This document shows positions 58,801 to 64,000 of a stretch of 64,000 nucleotides of DNA, piece after piece. A program made the translations under genes and the position numbers. The DNA lies in assembly GCA_019239895.1 (NCBI GenBank), contig JAFAZH010000020.1, positions 1 to 64,000 on the forward strand. The letters run 5' to 3'. The DNA is from Abditibacteriaceae bacterium. Its GTDB lineage: Bacteria; Armatimonadota; Abditibacteriia; Abditibacteriales; Abditibacteriaceae. The notes beneath the pieces are model-generated. The model did not search any database. It worked only from the letters and a program-made list of their open reading frames with translations, and was not told the DNA's origin. The first letter of the stretch is position 1; the number at the start of each line of letters is the position of its first letter.

Positions 58801-60081
58801 GCAAGCACGGTTAAAGCGCACAATATGGCCTTCTCGATCCAGCACCACCACTAAATTACCCACCGTATCTACGACTGCGGTGCTAAAATCCCGCTCTCGT
58901 TGCAGTTCCAATTCGGCTTGTTTGCGCTCGGTAATGTCGGAGACGACACCCGTTAGGCGAATTAATTCACCCGCGTCGTTGCGTACTTGGAAACCACGCG
59001 TGTGGACCCAACGAACCCCACCGTCGGGCCGGACGATCCGGTACTCACAACTTATACTCGGGGCATCGCGCTGGAGCCTGGCAAACATTCCCAGCACATG
59101 TTCACGATCCTCCGGCACAATAAATTCGGGCCACTGTTCCGCAGTGGCATACAGGCTCTCAATAGAACGTCCCCAAATACGCTCAAAGGCTGGACTAAGA
59201 TATTGCAACTCGCGCATATCGGGGGAACGCATCCAAAACACATCTCCAATATTGTTTACCAACTGTAAGAATTTCTCATTGCTCTCACGTAGCGCAGCCT
59301 CGGCCTGTTTGCGCTCGGTAATGTTTTCATGAGCTACCACCACATGGAGCGGCCCATTGCCAGTAAAGCGTGTTACTCGCAGCTCAAACCAGCGTTCCTC
59401 ATGGGTGCTGTGGCATGGATATTCCAGGGAGAATAACTCCTGGCCTCCCGCCATCACCGCGCGAATACCACTGGCGGCGGCGTGGCCTTCTTGATTATCA
59501 CGGGTGTCACAGACTTGCAAGTAGTTGGTACCAACGCCTGCCTCGGCACCCATAAAACCGTTAGCCTCCGCGCAGGCACGCCAGGCGGCATTTACGGCGA
59601 TAATGACGCCTTGCCCATCTAATACCGCAATATGATCTGCGAGGGCGTCCACAGTGGCTTGTGCGAAACGCTGGGCTTGCAGGAGGGCAGTTTCACTGCT
59701 TTTACGTTGGATGGCATAGCGGATCGAACGCTCGAGGAGCGGAGCATTGATATGGCCTTTAATCAGGTAATCAAACGCTCCCGCCTGAGCCGCTGCAACA
59801 TCAACACGATAGTCCTCGCTGCCAGTCAGGAGAATAACGGGGAGTTGGCTCGTAGCGGGGAGTTCCTGCAAAAGCTCCAAGCCGGTATGACCACCCAGAC
59901 GATAATCCAGCAGGCACACATCGTATTGCCCCTGCGCCAATGCGTCAATAGCCGCCTCATAAGTACTCACCCAGGCCAAAGTTAAGGGCACTTCCGTAAT
60001 GTCAGCCAGCAGATCGCGGACAATCACATAATCGTCTTCGTTATCTTCGACCAACAGCACACGTTGCACGGTCTGGCTCAT
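55858..60081 (-). CDS. Large REC-PAS(5)-GAF-kinase-REC hybrid sensor
   Basis: 1407 residues from ATG at 60081, which overlaps the upstream stop (ATGA) and has GGAGG before it. An N-terminal REC (VLLVEDNEDDYVIVRDLL; Asp in DVCLLDYRLGG) is followed by five PAS/PAC units, each ending in a DITERK/DVTQRK-type sequence. A GAF domain follows (about 810-960, EAVAELGRRALTDFDMDTLL), a coiled coil, HisKA ([20 protein letters not shown]), HATPase (LLSNAVKYNRDRG, DTGPGLTPGD, GSGIGLSLCK) and a C-terminal REC (VLLDVNLPDIMGD). There are no membrane segments, so it senses cytoplasmic signals. It belongs to the three-gene coupled set with 60078-60548 and 60545-61774. Confidence 0.93.
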   Translation of the reverse strand: MSQTVQRVLLVEDNEDDYVIVRDLLADITEVPLTLAWVSTYEAAIDALAQGQYDVCLLDYRLGGHTGLELLQELPATSQLPVILLTGSEDYRVDVAAAQAGAFDYLIKGHINAPLLERSIRYAIQRKSSETALLQAQRFAQATVDALADHIAVLDGQGVIIAVNAAWRACAEANGFMGAEAGVGTNYLQVCDTRDNQEGHAAASGIRAVMAGGQELFSLEYPCHSTHEERWFELRVTRFTGNGPLHVVVAHENITERKQAEAALRESNEKFLQLVNNIGDVFWMRSPDMRELQYLSPAFERIWGRSIESLYATAEQWPEFIVPEDREHVLGMFARLQRDAPSISCEYRIVRPDGGVRWVHTRGFQVRNDAGELIRLTGVVSDITERKQAELELQRERDFSTAVVDTVGNLVVVLDREGHIVRFNRACEQLSRYKFAEVQGTDFIDRLVIPEERESVRAAFKELCAGHFPNHYENYWVDRQGHCHLITWSNTALLDANGQVEYVIGTGLDITERKRAETLLREREEFQRALLENFPNGSVNVFDRDLRYVLAAGGGLEQSGLAQERLIGKTLEEAFSPEEVALAKPHYQRVLAGETVGFELSYNGRFYNINATPLRDQENTICNVLAVAQDITDRKQAEAQRDRFFTLSLEMLGIAGLDGYFKRINPAFIEALGYTEAELLAQPFRELVHPDDWPATEATIEQLWQGQPVVGFENRYRTKQGDWRWLEWKSAAVPEEGLIYAAARDVTQRKESETALRRMRDELEVRVEERTLELRRANAETRTRARQQEAVAELGRRALTDFDMDTLLMGATALVTETLDVELSGVLELLPSGDTLRVRAATGWSKEMLNQLVPGHKDSLAGYTLLSNTPLIVADLPTDTRFKAPAFMLERGVISGMTVVVPGYERPFGTLGAHTVQQRQFTQDDINFLQAMANVIAAAIERHRIETAIRQLNTQLQEANQQLNAEKQEAEQARENAEVANRAKSEFLSRMSHELRTPLNAIIGFGQVMAMRSHDADSQQQDNIQQILKAGRHLLDLINEVLDIARIEAGRLALSPEPVAIGQMVREVLDLVRPLAAARHIELVNEVPQEHGELQVLADPQRLKQVLLNLLSNAVKYNRDRGRVMVSCAVVGDEPISYESISCQGRLRLRVQDTGPGLTPGDMEHLFIPFERLGAVHTKIEGSGIGLSLCKQLVEAMKGQVGVESAVGQGSTFWLELPLVQDIQAKDAPLQSNAVSVMPGQNGQMSSVSADGSLPLGWLSSHGSPLISATASSNSSVAETRYTILYIEDNSSNIRLMERLLSNLSSHLGTQFQLLTAMQGSLGLDLAAEHHPHLVLLDVNLPDIMGDVVLSRLKANPATQHIPVVMLSADATPGQIEQLLSRGANYYLTKPLDVEQFRRVLEASLAG

Positions 60082-60548
60082 ACGTCCTCCGCAATGGGAG
60101 GAATGGCGCAAATCTCAATCCAATACTTGCCGAAGGTCTTCATCACGTCCACCAGCCCGGCAAAGGTCACTGGCTTAGAAATAAAAGAGCTTACCCCCAG
60201 GTCATAGGAGTGCAGAATGTCGGCTTCTTCACGCGAAGTCGTCAGCACCACGACAGGAATACGGCGCAATATAGGGTCGGCTCTGATTTCTCGCAATGCC
60301 TCATGTCCACTCTTGCGCGGCATATTGAGGTCAAGCAAAATCAAGCCGGGACGGGGAGAGCTTGCCGCATCAGTGTAAGCGCCACGCCGGTGCAGGTAGT
60401 CCATCAATTCTTCGCCATCTTCAACTTCGCGCAATTCGTTGAGGACAAAGCTCTCGGCTAACGCCTCGCGGGTCATGAGACGGTCGTCCTCGCTGTCGTC
60501 AGCCAGCAATATCGTGACGGGCTTAAGTGGCTCACGTAAGTTATTCAT
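60078..60548 (-). CDS. Rcp1-like single-domain response regulator
   Basis: 156 residues. REC with acidic pair in LLADDSEDDRLM, Asp in [13 protein letters not shown], Thr in VVVLTTSREEAD and Lys in FISKPVTFAG; the longer loop after the second helix (YLHRRGAYTDAASSPRPG) is typical of regulators paired with phytochrome-like kinases. Both ends overlap neighbours by ATGA (60545-60548 and 60078-60081), so three proteins are made in fixed order. The likely phosphodonor is the 60545-61774 kinase. Confidence 0.93.
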   Translation of the reverse strand: MNNLREPLKPVTILLADDSEDDRLMTREALAESFVLNELREVEDGEELMDYLHRRGAYTDAASSPRPGLILLDLNMPRKSGHEALREIRADPILRRIPVVVLTTSREEADILHSYDLGVSSFISKPVTFAGLVDVMKTFGKYWIEICAIPPIAEDV

Positions 60549-61774
60549 GTGTTTTCTCCGGGTGAGGCTGCTTGGGCTGGTAGGACGGGGATTGTTGCTG
60601 CTTGGGCTGGCCCTGGCGGGGATGACCTAAGGGGATGGTGCGCTTCTGGCGGCTGGTGCAGCGGCAGCACGATAAAAAATGTGGTGCCTTGCCCTGGCGC
60701 ACTCCTGGCCGTTATGCTGCCGCCATGCCGCTCCACAATACGGCGGCAGACTGCCAGGCCAATGCCTGTGCCCGCATATTGCTTTTGATTGTGCAATCGC
60801 TCGAACGGGGAAAAAATGCGGTCTACATATTTTTCATCAAAGCCGATGCCATTATCTTGTACCGAAATGTAGCAGAACTGACTGCCTGGAAGGTTGAGCG
60901 CAGGAGCAGCGAACTCTGGCGTGGCAGCACAGTGAGCCTCAATTTTCACCAGGGGCGGCACGCCAGGGCGGTGGAATTTCAGGCCATTATCTAGTAAGTT
61001 CTGTAGCAGTTGACGCATTTGCACAGGGTCGGCTTCCACCGTTGGCAAATCGCCTACTGCGATGCTGCCTCCTGTTTCTTCGAGGCGCTTGGTTAAGTCG
61101 GCCATGCACTCCTGGGCCAACACCGTGAGCGACACGCTCTTAAACGGCTTCCCCTGGGTGGTCACGTGAGAGTAGGTGAGCAAATCCGAAATTAAGGTAC
61201 GCATTCGGCCCGCTGCCTTTTGGATGCGGGCCAAATAATCTAGGCCCTGCGCATTGAGGGAGGGAGCGTGCTTACTTTGCAAGCGATCACTGAATGCTTG
61301 TATGGCCCGCAATGGCTCCTGCAAATCATGCGAAGCGATATAGGCAAAGTCCTGTAATTCGCGGTTACTCCACTCTAATTTGCGGAGATATTGCTGAATG
61401 GTGGCAGCGGCCAGGCGTTGCTCCGTCACATCGTCCAGCGCCAATAGAATCAAGGGCATGGCACCCACCGCACGCTCAACGCGACGCGCATTAAGCAGCA
61501 TCACCTTATGGCCTATATGAGGAAATTCTTGCTCTATAGAGAGGTCTTCAAAGGGGGTTCCGTTCTCTACAACTTGTTGCAGTACCGCTCGCAATGAGGG
61601 AATGTCCCACTGGCCATTCTCCAATTCATAAAGATGCCGGTTCTCGACTGCAACGGGTTCTACTTGAAAAGTGCGATAAAAGGCGCGATTCGCTACTCGC
61701 ACCCGCAAATCCAGGTCTAACACTAACAGGGATTCGCGCAATGTAGCGATGAGGTCTTGGAATAGTTCTTCCAT
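60545..61774 (-). CDS. PAS-containing histidine kinase, phytochrome-like core
   Basis: 409 residues from ATG at 61774. PAS domain (about 5-115: LLVLDLDLRVRVANRAFYRT), coiled coil, HisKA with His149 in the LQEPLR subtype (IASHDLQEPLRAIQAFSDRL), HATPase (LLDNGLKFHRPG, QDNGIGFDEKYVDRIFSPFE, GTGIGLAVCRRI) and a Pro-rich tail. This HisKA subtype usually phosphorylates a stand-alone receiver encoded next to it, which fits 60078-60548. Without a membrane anchor or chromophore Cys it is not itself a photoreceptor. First gene of the coupled set; divergent from the sulfatase maturase. Confidence 0.92.
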   Translation of the reverse strand: MEELFQDLIATLRESLLVLDLDLRVRVANRAFYRTFQVEPVAVENRHLYELENGQWDIPSLRAVLQQVVENGTPFEDLSIEQEFPHIGHKVMLLNARRVERAVGAMPLILLALDDVTEQRLAAATIQQYLRKLEWSNRELQDFAYIASHDLQEPLRAIQAFSDRLQSKHAPSLNAQGLDYLARIQKAAGRMRTLISDLLTYSHVTTQGKPFKSVSLTVLAQECMADLTKRLEETGGSIAVGDLPTVEADPVQMRQLLQNLLDNGLKFHRPGVPPLVKIEAHCAATPEFAAPALNLPGSQFCYISVQDNGIGFDEKYVDRIFSPFERLHNQKQYAGTGIGLAVCRRIVERHGGSITARSAPGQGTTFFIVLPLHQPPEAHHPLRSSPPGPAQAATIPVLPAQAASPGENT

Positions 61775-61988
61775 ACAGCTTTTAATCTTAGGAAGGAAAG
61801 TCTAAAAGGAATAGTTTAAAATCGCGCTTATAATTTTTGCCGCATGGTAGTCTCTGCATTGTCACAGCAATAAAACGAGAAGCAATGTAGGTCTTACATT
61901 CTATCCTGATATAAACTCTTGTCGTCTTCAGGGTTGTCTTGTCTCTCCTATCCGGTTTATCAATGTCCTGTCAAGAGTATATAATGTT

Positions 61989-62017
61989 TTGTCAAAGCGA
62001 GAGCTGCATGATATAAA
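61989..62017 (+). promoter_or_regulatory. Sigma-70-like promoter of the maturase gene
   Basis: TTGTCA (61989-61994) and TATAAA (62012-62017) are separated by 17 bases. They lie in the 302-base gap between the divergent kinase (61774) and maturase (62077) genes. No other structure was seen in this gap. Confidence 0.6.
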
Positions 62018-62076
62018 TCAAGCTTCTATCGAAGCGCACTTTGTCTAAAAAGGCGCACCTGCAAACTAACTGTCAT

Positions 62077-63546
62077 ATGAGTAATCCAATCACCTTCCAC
62101 CCCTCCGGCGCAGCGTTTCACATCATGACCAAACCAATAGGAGCCATCTGCAATCTCGATTGCAAGTATTGTTACTATCTGGAAAAGGAAAAGCTTTATC
62201 CTGGCACCCAGAGCTTCAAGATGTCAGATGAAGTACTGGAAAGCTACGTCCGCCAATACATCGCAGCGCAAGATGTGCCGGAGATTAACTTCGCCTGGCA
62301 GGGTGGGGAGCCAACCTTGATGGGGCTGGATTTCTTTCGGCGCGTCGTGCAACTCCAACAGCAATACTGCCCACCGGGTAAACGCATCACCAACGCGCTG
62401 CAAACTAACGGCACCCTACTGAATGATGAGTGGTGCCAATTCTTCCACGACCACCATTTTCTGATTGGGCTAAGCATTGATGGCCCCCGCGAAATGCACG
62501 ACCGCTACCGTGTAGATAAAGGGGGCAAGCCAACTTTTGACAAGGTGATGCGGGGCCTAGAGTATCTGAAACAGCATCAGGTTGAATTTAATACTCTGAC
62601 CGTGGTTAACCGCCATAATTCCCGCTATCCCTTAGAGGTCTATAACTTCCTCAAAAAACATGGGTCGGGCTTTATGCAATTCATCCCCCTAGTAGAACGA
62701 GCAGGCAACGACGAAATGTTTGCCGCGCCACCAGTTCTGCCCTCATCCACCCCCAGAAACTATTCTCTTCCCCTCCCCATCGTTAATAGTGATGCTCCCC
62801 TCTCCCCAAGCTGGGGAGAGGGGCCGGGGGTGAGGGCATCCCCAGTCACTCCCTGGAGTGTGGAAGCGCGAACTTACGGTGACTTTCTCTGCACTATTTT
62901 TGATACCTGGGTGCGCCACGATGTGGGACAAGTCTTTGTGCAACTCTTCGATGTGCAACTTGGTATTTGGATGGGGATGCCAGCTTCGCTTTGCGTTTTT
63001 GCCGAAACATGCGGGCGAGCGATGGCGATGGAACATAATGGCGACCTCTATTCCTGTGACCATTACGTTTATCCTCAATATAAATTGGGTAACATTACAG
63101 ATACACCCATTCTGGACTTGGTAGAGTCGCCGTCACAAAAGCAGTTTGGAGCCGATAAAAGAGACACATTGCCGCGCTACTGCAAGCAGTGTGAAGTGCG
63201 CTTCGCCTGCAATGGAGAATGTCCCAAGCACCGCTTTATCAATACCCCCGATGGCGAGCCGGGCTTAAATTACCTTTGCGCAGGTTACAAGAAGTTCTTG
63301 AAGCACATTGATCCGGCTATGCGCACGATGGCGCAATTGCTCCAAAGTGGCAGGCCCGCTGCGGATATCATGCTTTTGCAGGCGTCCCAGGAGAAAACAC
63401 GACCCAATTCGGCATCTTCATTGCAGTTAAATGGGACTAATAGGGGTGTCGGTCACAGGTCTCAAGTTCAGGTTAAAGCAGGACGTAATGAGCCTTGTCC
63501 CTGTGGGAGTGGCAGAAAATATAAACGGTGCTGTGGCCAATCATAA
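62077..63546 (+). CDS. Anaerobic sulfatase-maturating enzyme (radical SAM) with SEC-C tail
   Basis: 489 residues from ATG at 62077; a TTG at 62041 would add twelve residues. Radical SAM Cys motif C-x3-C-x2-C in AICNLDCKYCYYLEKEK, SAM region AWQGGEPTLMG and SIDGPREMHDRYR. The C-terminal SPASM/twitch clusters carry Cys in LYSCDHYVYP, CKQCEVRFACNGECPKHRF and LCAGYKKF. It oxidises the active-site Cys of sulfatases to formylglycine without oxygen; the 53393-54748 sulfatase is the obvious client. Between the two parts lies an in-frame repeat insertion (about residues 225-265). The last about 20 residues are a SEC-C zinc motif (NEPCPCGSGRKYKRCCG), not standard for this family and possibly used for docking. 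Confidence 0.9.
   Translation: MSNPITFHPSGAAFHIMTKPIGAICNLDCKYCYYLEKEKLYPGTQSFKMSDEVLESYVRQYIAAQDVPEINFAWQGGEPTLMGLDFFRRVVQLQQQYCPPGKRITNALQTNGTLLNDEWCQFFHDHHFLIGLSIDGPREMHDRYRVDKGGKPTFDKVMRGLEYLKQHQVEFNTLTVVNRHNSRYPLEVYNFLKKHGSGFMQFIPLVERAGNDEMFAAPPVLPSSTPRNYSLPLPIVNSDAPLSPSWGEGPGVRASPVTPWSVEARTYGDFLCTIFDTWVRHDVGQVFVQLFDVQLGIWMGMPASLCVFAETCGRAMAMEHNGDLYSCDHYVYPQYKLGNITDTPILDLVESPSQKQFGADKRDTLPRYCKQCEVRFACNGECPKHRFINTPDGEPGLNYLCAGYKKFLKHIDPAMRTMAQLLQSGRPAADIMLLQASQEKTRPNSASSLQLNGTNRGVGHRSQVQVKAGRNEPCPCGSGRKYKRCCGQS
62797..62823. repeat. In-frame palindromic repeat inside the maturase gene
   Basis: CCCCTCTCCCC (62797-62807) pairs perfectly with GGGGAGAGGGG (62813-62823) across AAGCT and is followed by CCGGGGGTGAGGG. 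This is a known type of dispersed bacterial repeat whose translation in this frame gives PLSPSWGEGPGVRA. The flanking LPSSTPRNYSLPLPIVNSDA also looks foreign to the family. Confidence 0.8.
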
Positions 63547-63641
63547 ACAATAATCGCGCAAGATAGGGTTATAACAGTTAAAATATAGTCACTGCCGATT
63601 GTCGTGCTGTTGTAGATGGTTAAGGGAGAGGAGCAACAGCC

Positions 63642-64000
63642 GTGCTACAAGACCTTCAAGAACTACTAAAAATCAACGAGATTTTAGAGCAGCAGATTGC
63701 GGCTTCTCAGCTCGTTGAAGCGAACTTGCGCCAGAGCGATGGAGAGTCGCGCTCGCTGCTTGAAAACGCGCTCGATATTCTCTCCATTCTCGATAATAAC
63801 GGCATTGTGCAATATGAAAGTCCCTCTATTGAAGGCGTGCTGGGGTATAAACCTGAAGAATTAGTGGGGAAGAACGCTCTCGACCTCGTGCATCCTGAAG
63901 ATGCGCCCGATGTCAGCGGCACATTAAAGCATATCGTGCAAAGGCCGGGAGTGGCGCAATCGGTTCAATTTCGCTACCGCCACAAGGATGGTAGCTGGCG
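63642..64000 (+). CDS. Partial PAS-domain signalling protein, N-terminus
   Basis: Open from GTG at 63642 (GAGGAG nine bases upstream) to the window edge, 119 codons. A helical lead-in (LQDLQELLKINEILEQQIAA) is followed by a PAS domain: NALDILSILDNNGIVQYESP, VLGYKPEELVGKNALDLVHP, EDAPDV and FRYRHKDGSW. The output domain is outside the window; a kinase is likely, given the surrounding genes, but is not seen. Confidence 0.75.
   Translation, partial: MLQDLQELLKINEILEQQIAASQLVEANLRQSDGESRSLLENALDILSILDNNGIVQYESPSIEGVLGYKPEELVGKNALDLVHPEDAPDVSGTLKHIVQRPGVAQSVQFRYRHKDGSW

Noticed and set aside
60549..60994. Plus-strand frames opposite the PAS kinase gene
   Set aside because: They are anti-sense to the HATPase domain and Pro-rich tail of a well-supported kinase.
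1..64000. tRNA or rRNA genes, including a tRNA attachment site next to the serine recombinase
   Set aside because: Inspection of the gaps, especially 15778-16012, showed no cloverleaf or CCA-ending arm; a dedicated tRNA search would be decisive.

Overview
The window is bacterial chromosomal DNA of moderate GC with two clearly different halves. No rRNA, tRNA or CRISPR array was recognised, so the organism cannot be fixed. The mixture of secreted glycan-active enzymes, a sulfatase with its radical-SAM maturase, phytanoyl-CoA dioxygenase-like proteins, large hybrid histidine kinases and many long intergenic palindromes suits a soil or biofilm lineage such as Armatimonadota or a neighbour. That is an inference of low confidence. 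Some left-half genes look cyanobacterial-like: a NuiA-type nuclease inhibitor and a small conserved protein at 268-675.

Left, 1-15777: an accessory region that reads as an integrated element. It ends in a large serine recombinase (14083-15777), preceded by an excisionase-like HTH protein, a TubC-docking-domain protein and a primase-helicase (10754-13021). Further left are many very small genes, mostly on the minus strand, separated by copies of a dispersed repeat containing TGTCAGAC. At least four are single-membrane-helix microproteins with the C-terminal tail HS(V/I)TVEVD or a relative of it. Two of these and a third, partial gene share a near-identical extended -10 block placed so that the transcript should begin at the start codon (leaderless). 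A secreted NucA-type nuclease and a NuiA-type inhibitor face each other at 4086-5874.

Middle, 16013-46441: core-like metabolism and envelope genes. In order: an endonuclease III homologue coupled to a DUF2231-cytochrome c protein; a cupredoxin, a Tat-exported metallophosphatase and an ECF sigma/anti-sigma pair; two PhyH dioxygenases, an MFS transporter and a toroid-fold protein; NDH-2; a GH29 fucosidase; two tandem secreted beta-sandwich proteins; RidA, a class V aminotransferase and an enolase-superfamily enzyme; a CHAD/CYTH pair; a polysaccharide deacetylase; an omega-amidase-like hydrolase and a class I aminotransferase; and a secreted esterase. Five long hairpin repeats and several other palindromes sit in the gaps.

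Right, 46554-64000: a phosphorelay island. Two paralogous hybrid kinases, each with two degenerate HisKA-like segments before REC and a normal kinase core, flank two single-domain receivers that share a near-identical first half. A kinase that seems to have lost its periplasmic sensor follows. Then come a sulfatase, an HD-GYP regulator, and a translationally coupled kinase / receiver / 1407-residue PAS-GAF hybrid kinase set. The anaerobic sulfatase maturase and the start of another PAS protein close the window. The likely overall theme of the middle and right parts is uptake and breakdown of sulfated, acetylated or fucosylated glycans, with extensive sensory control.
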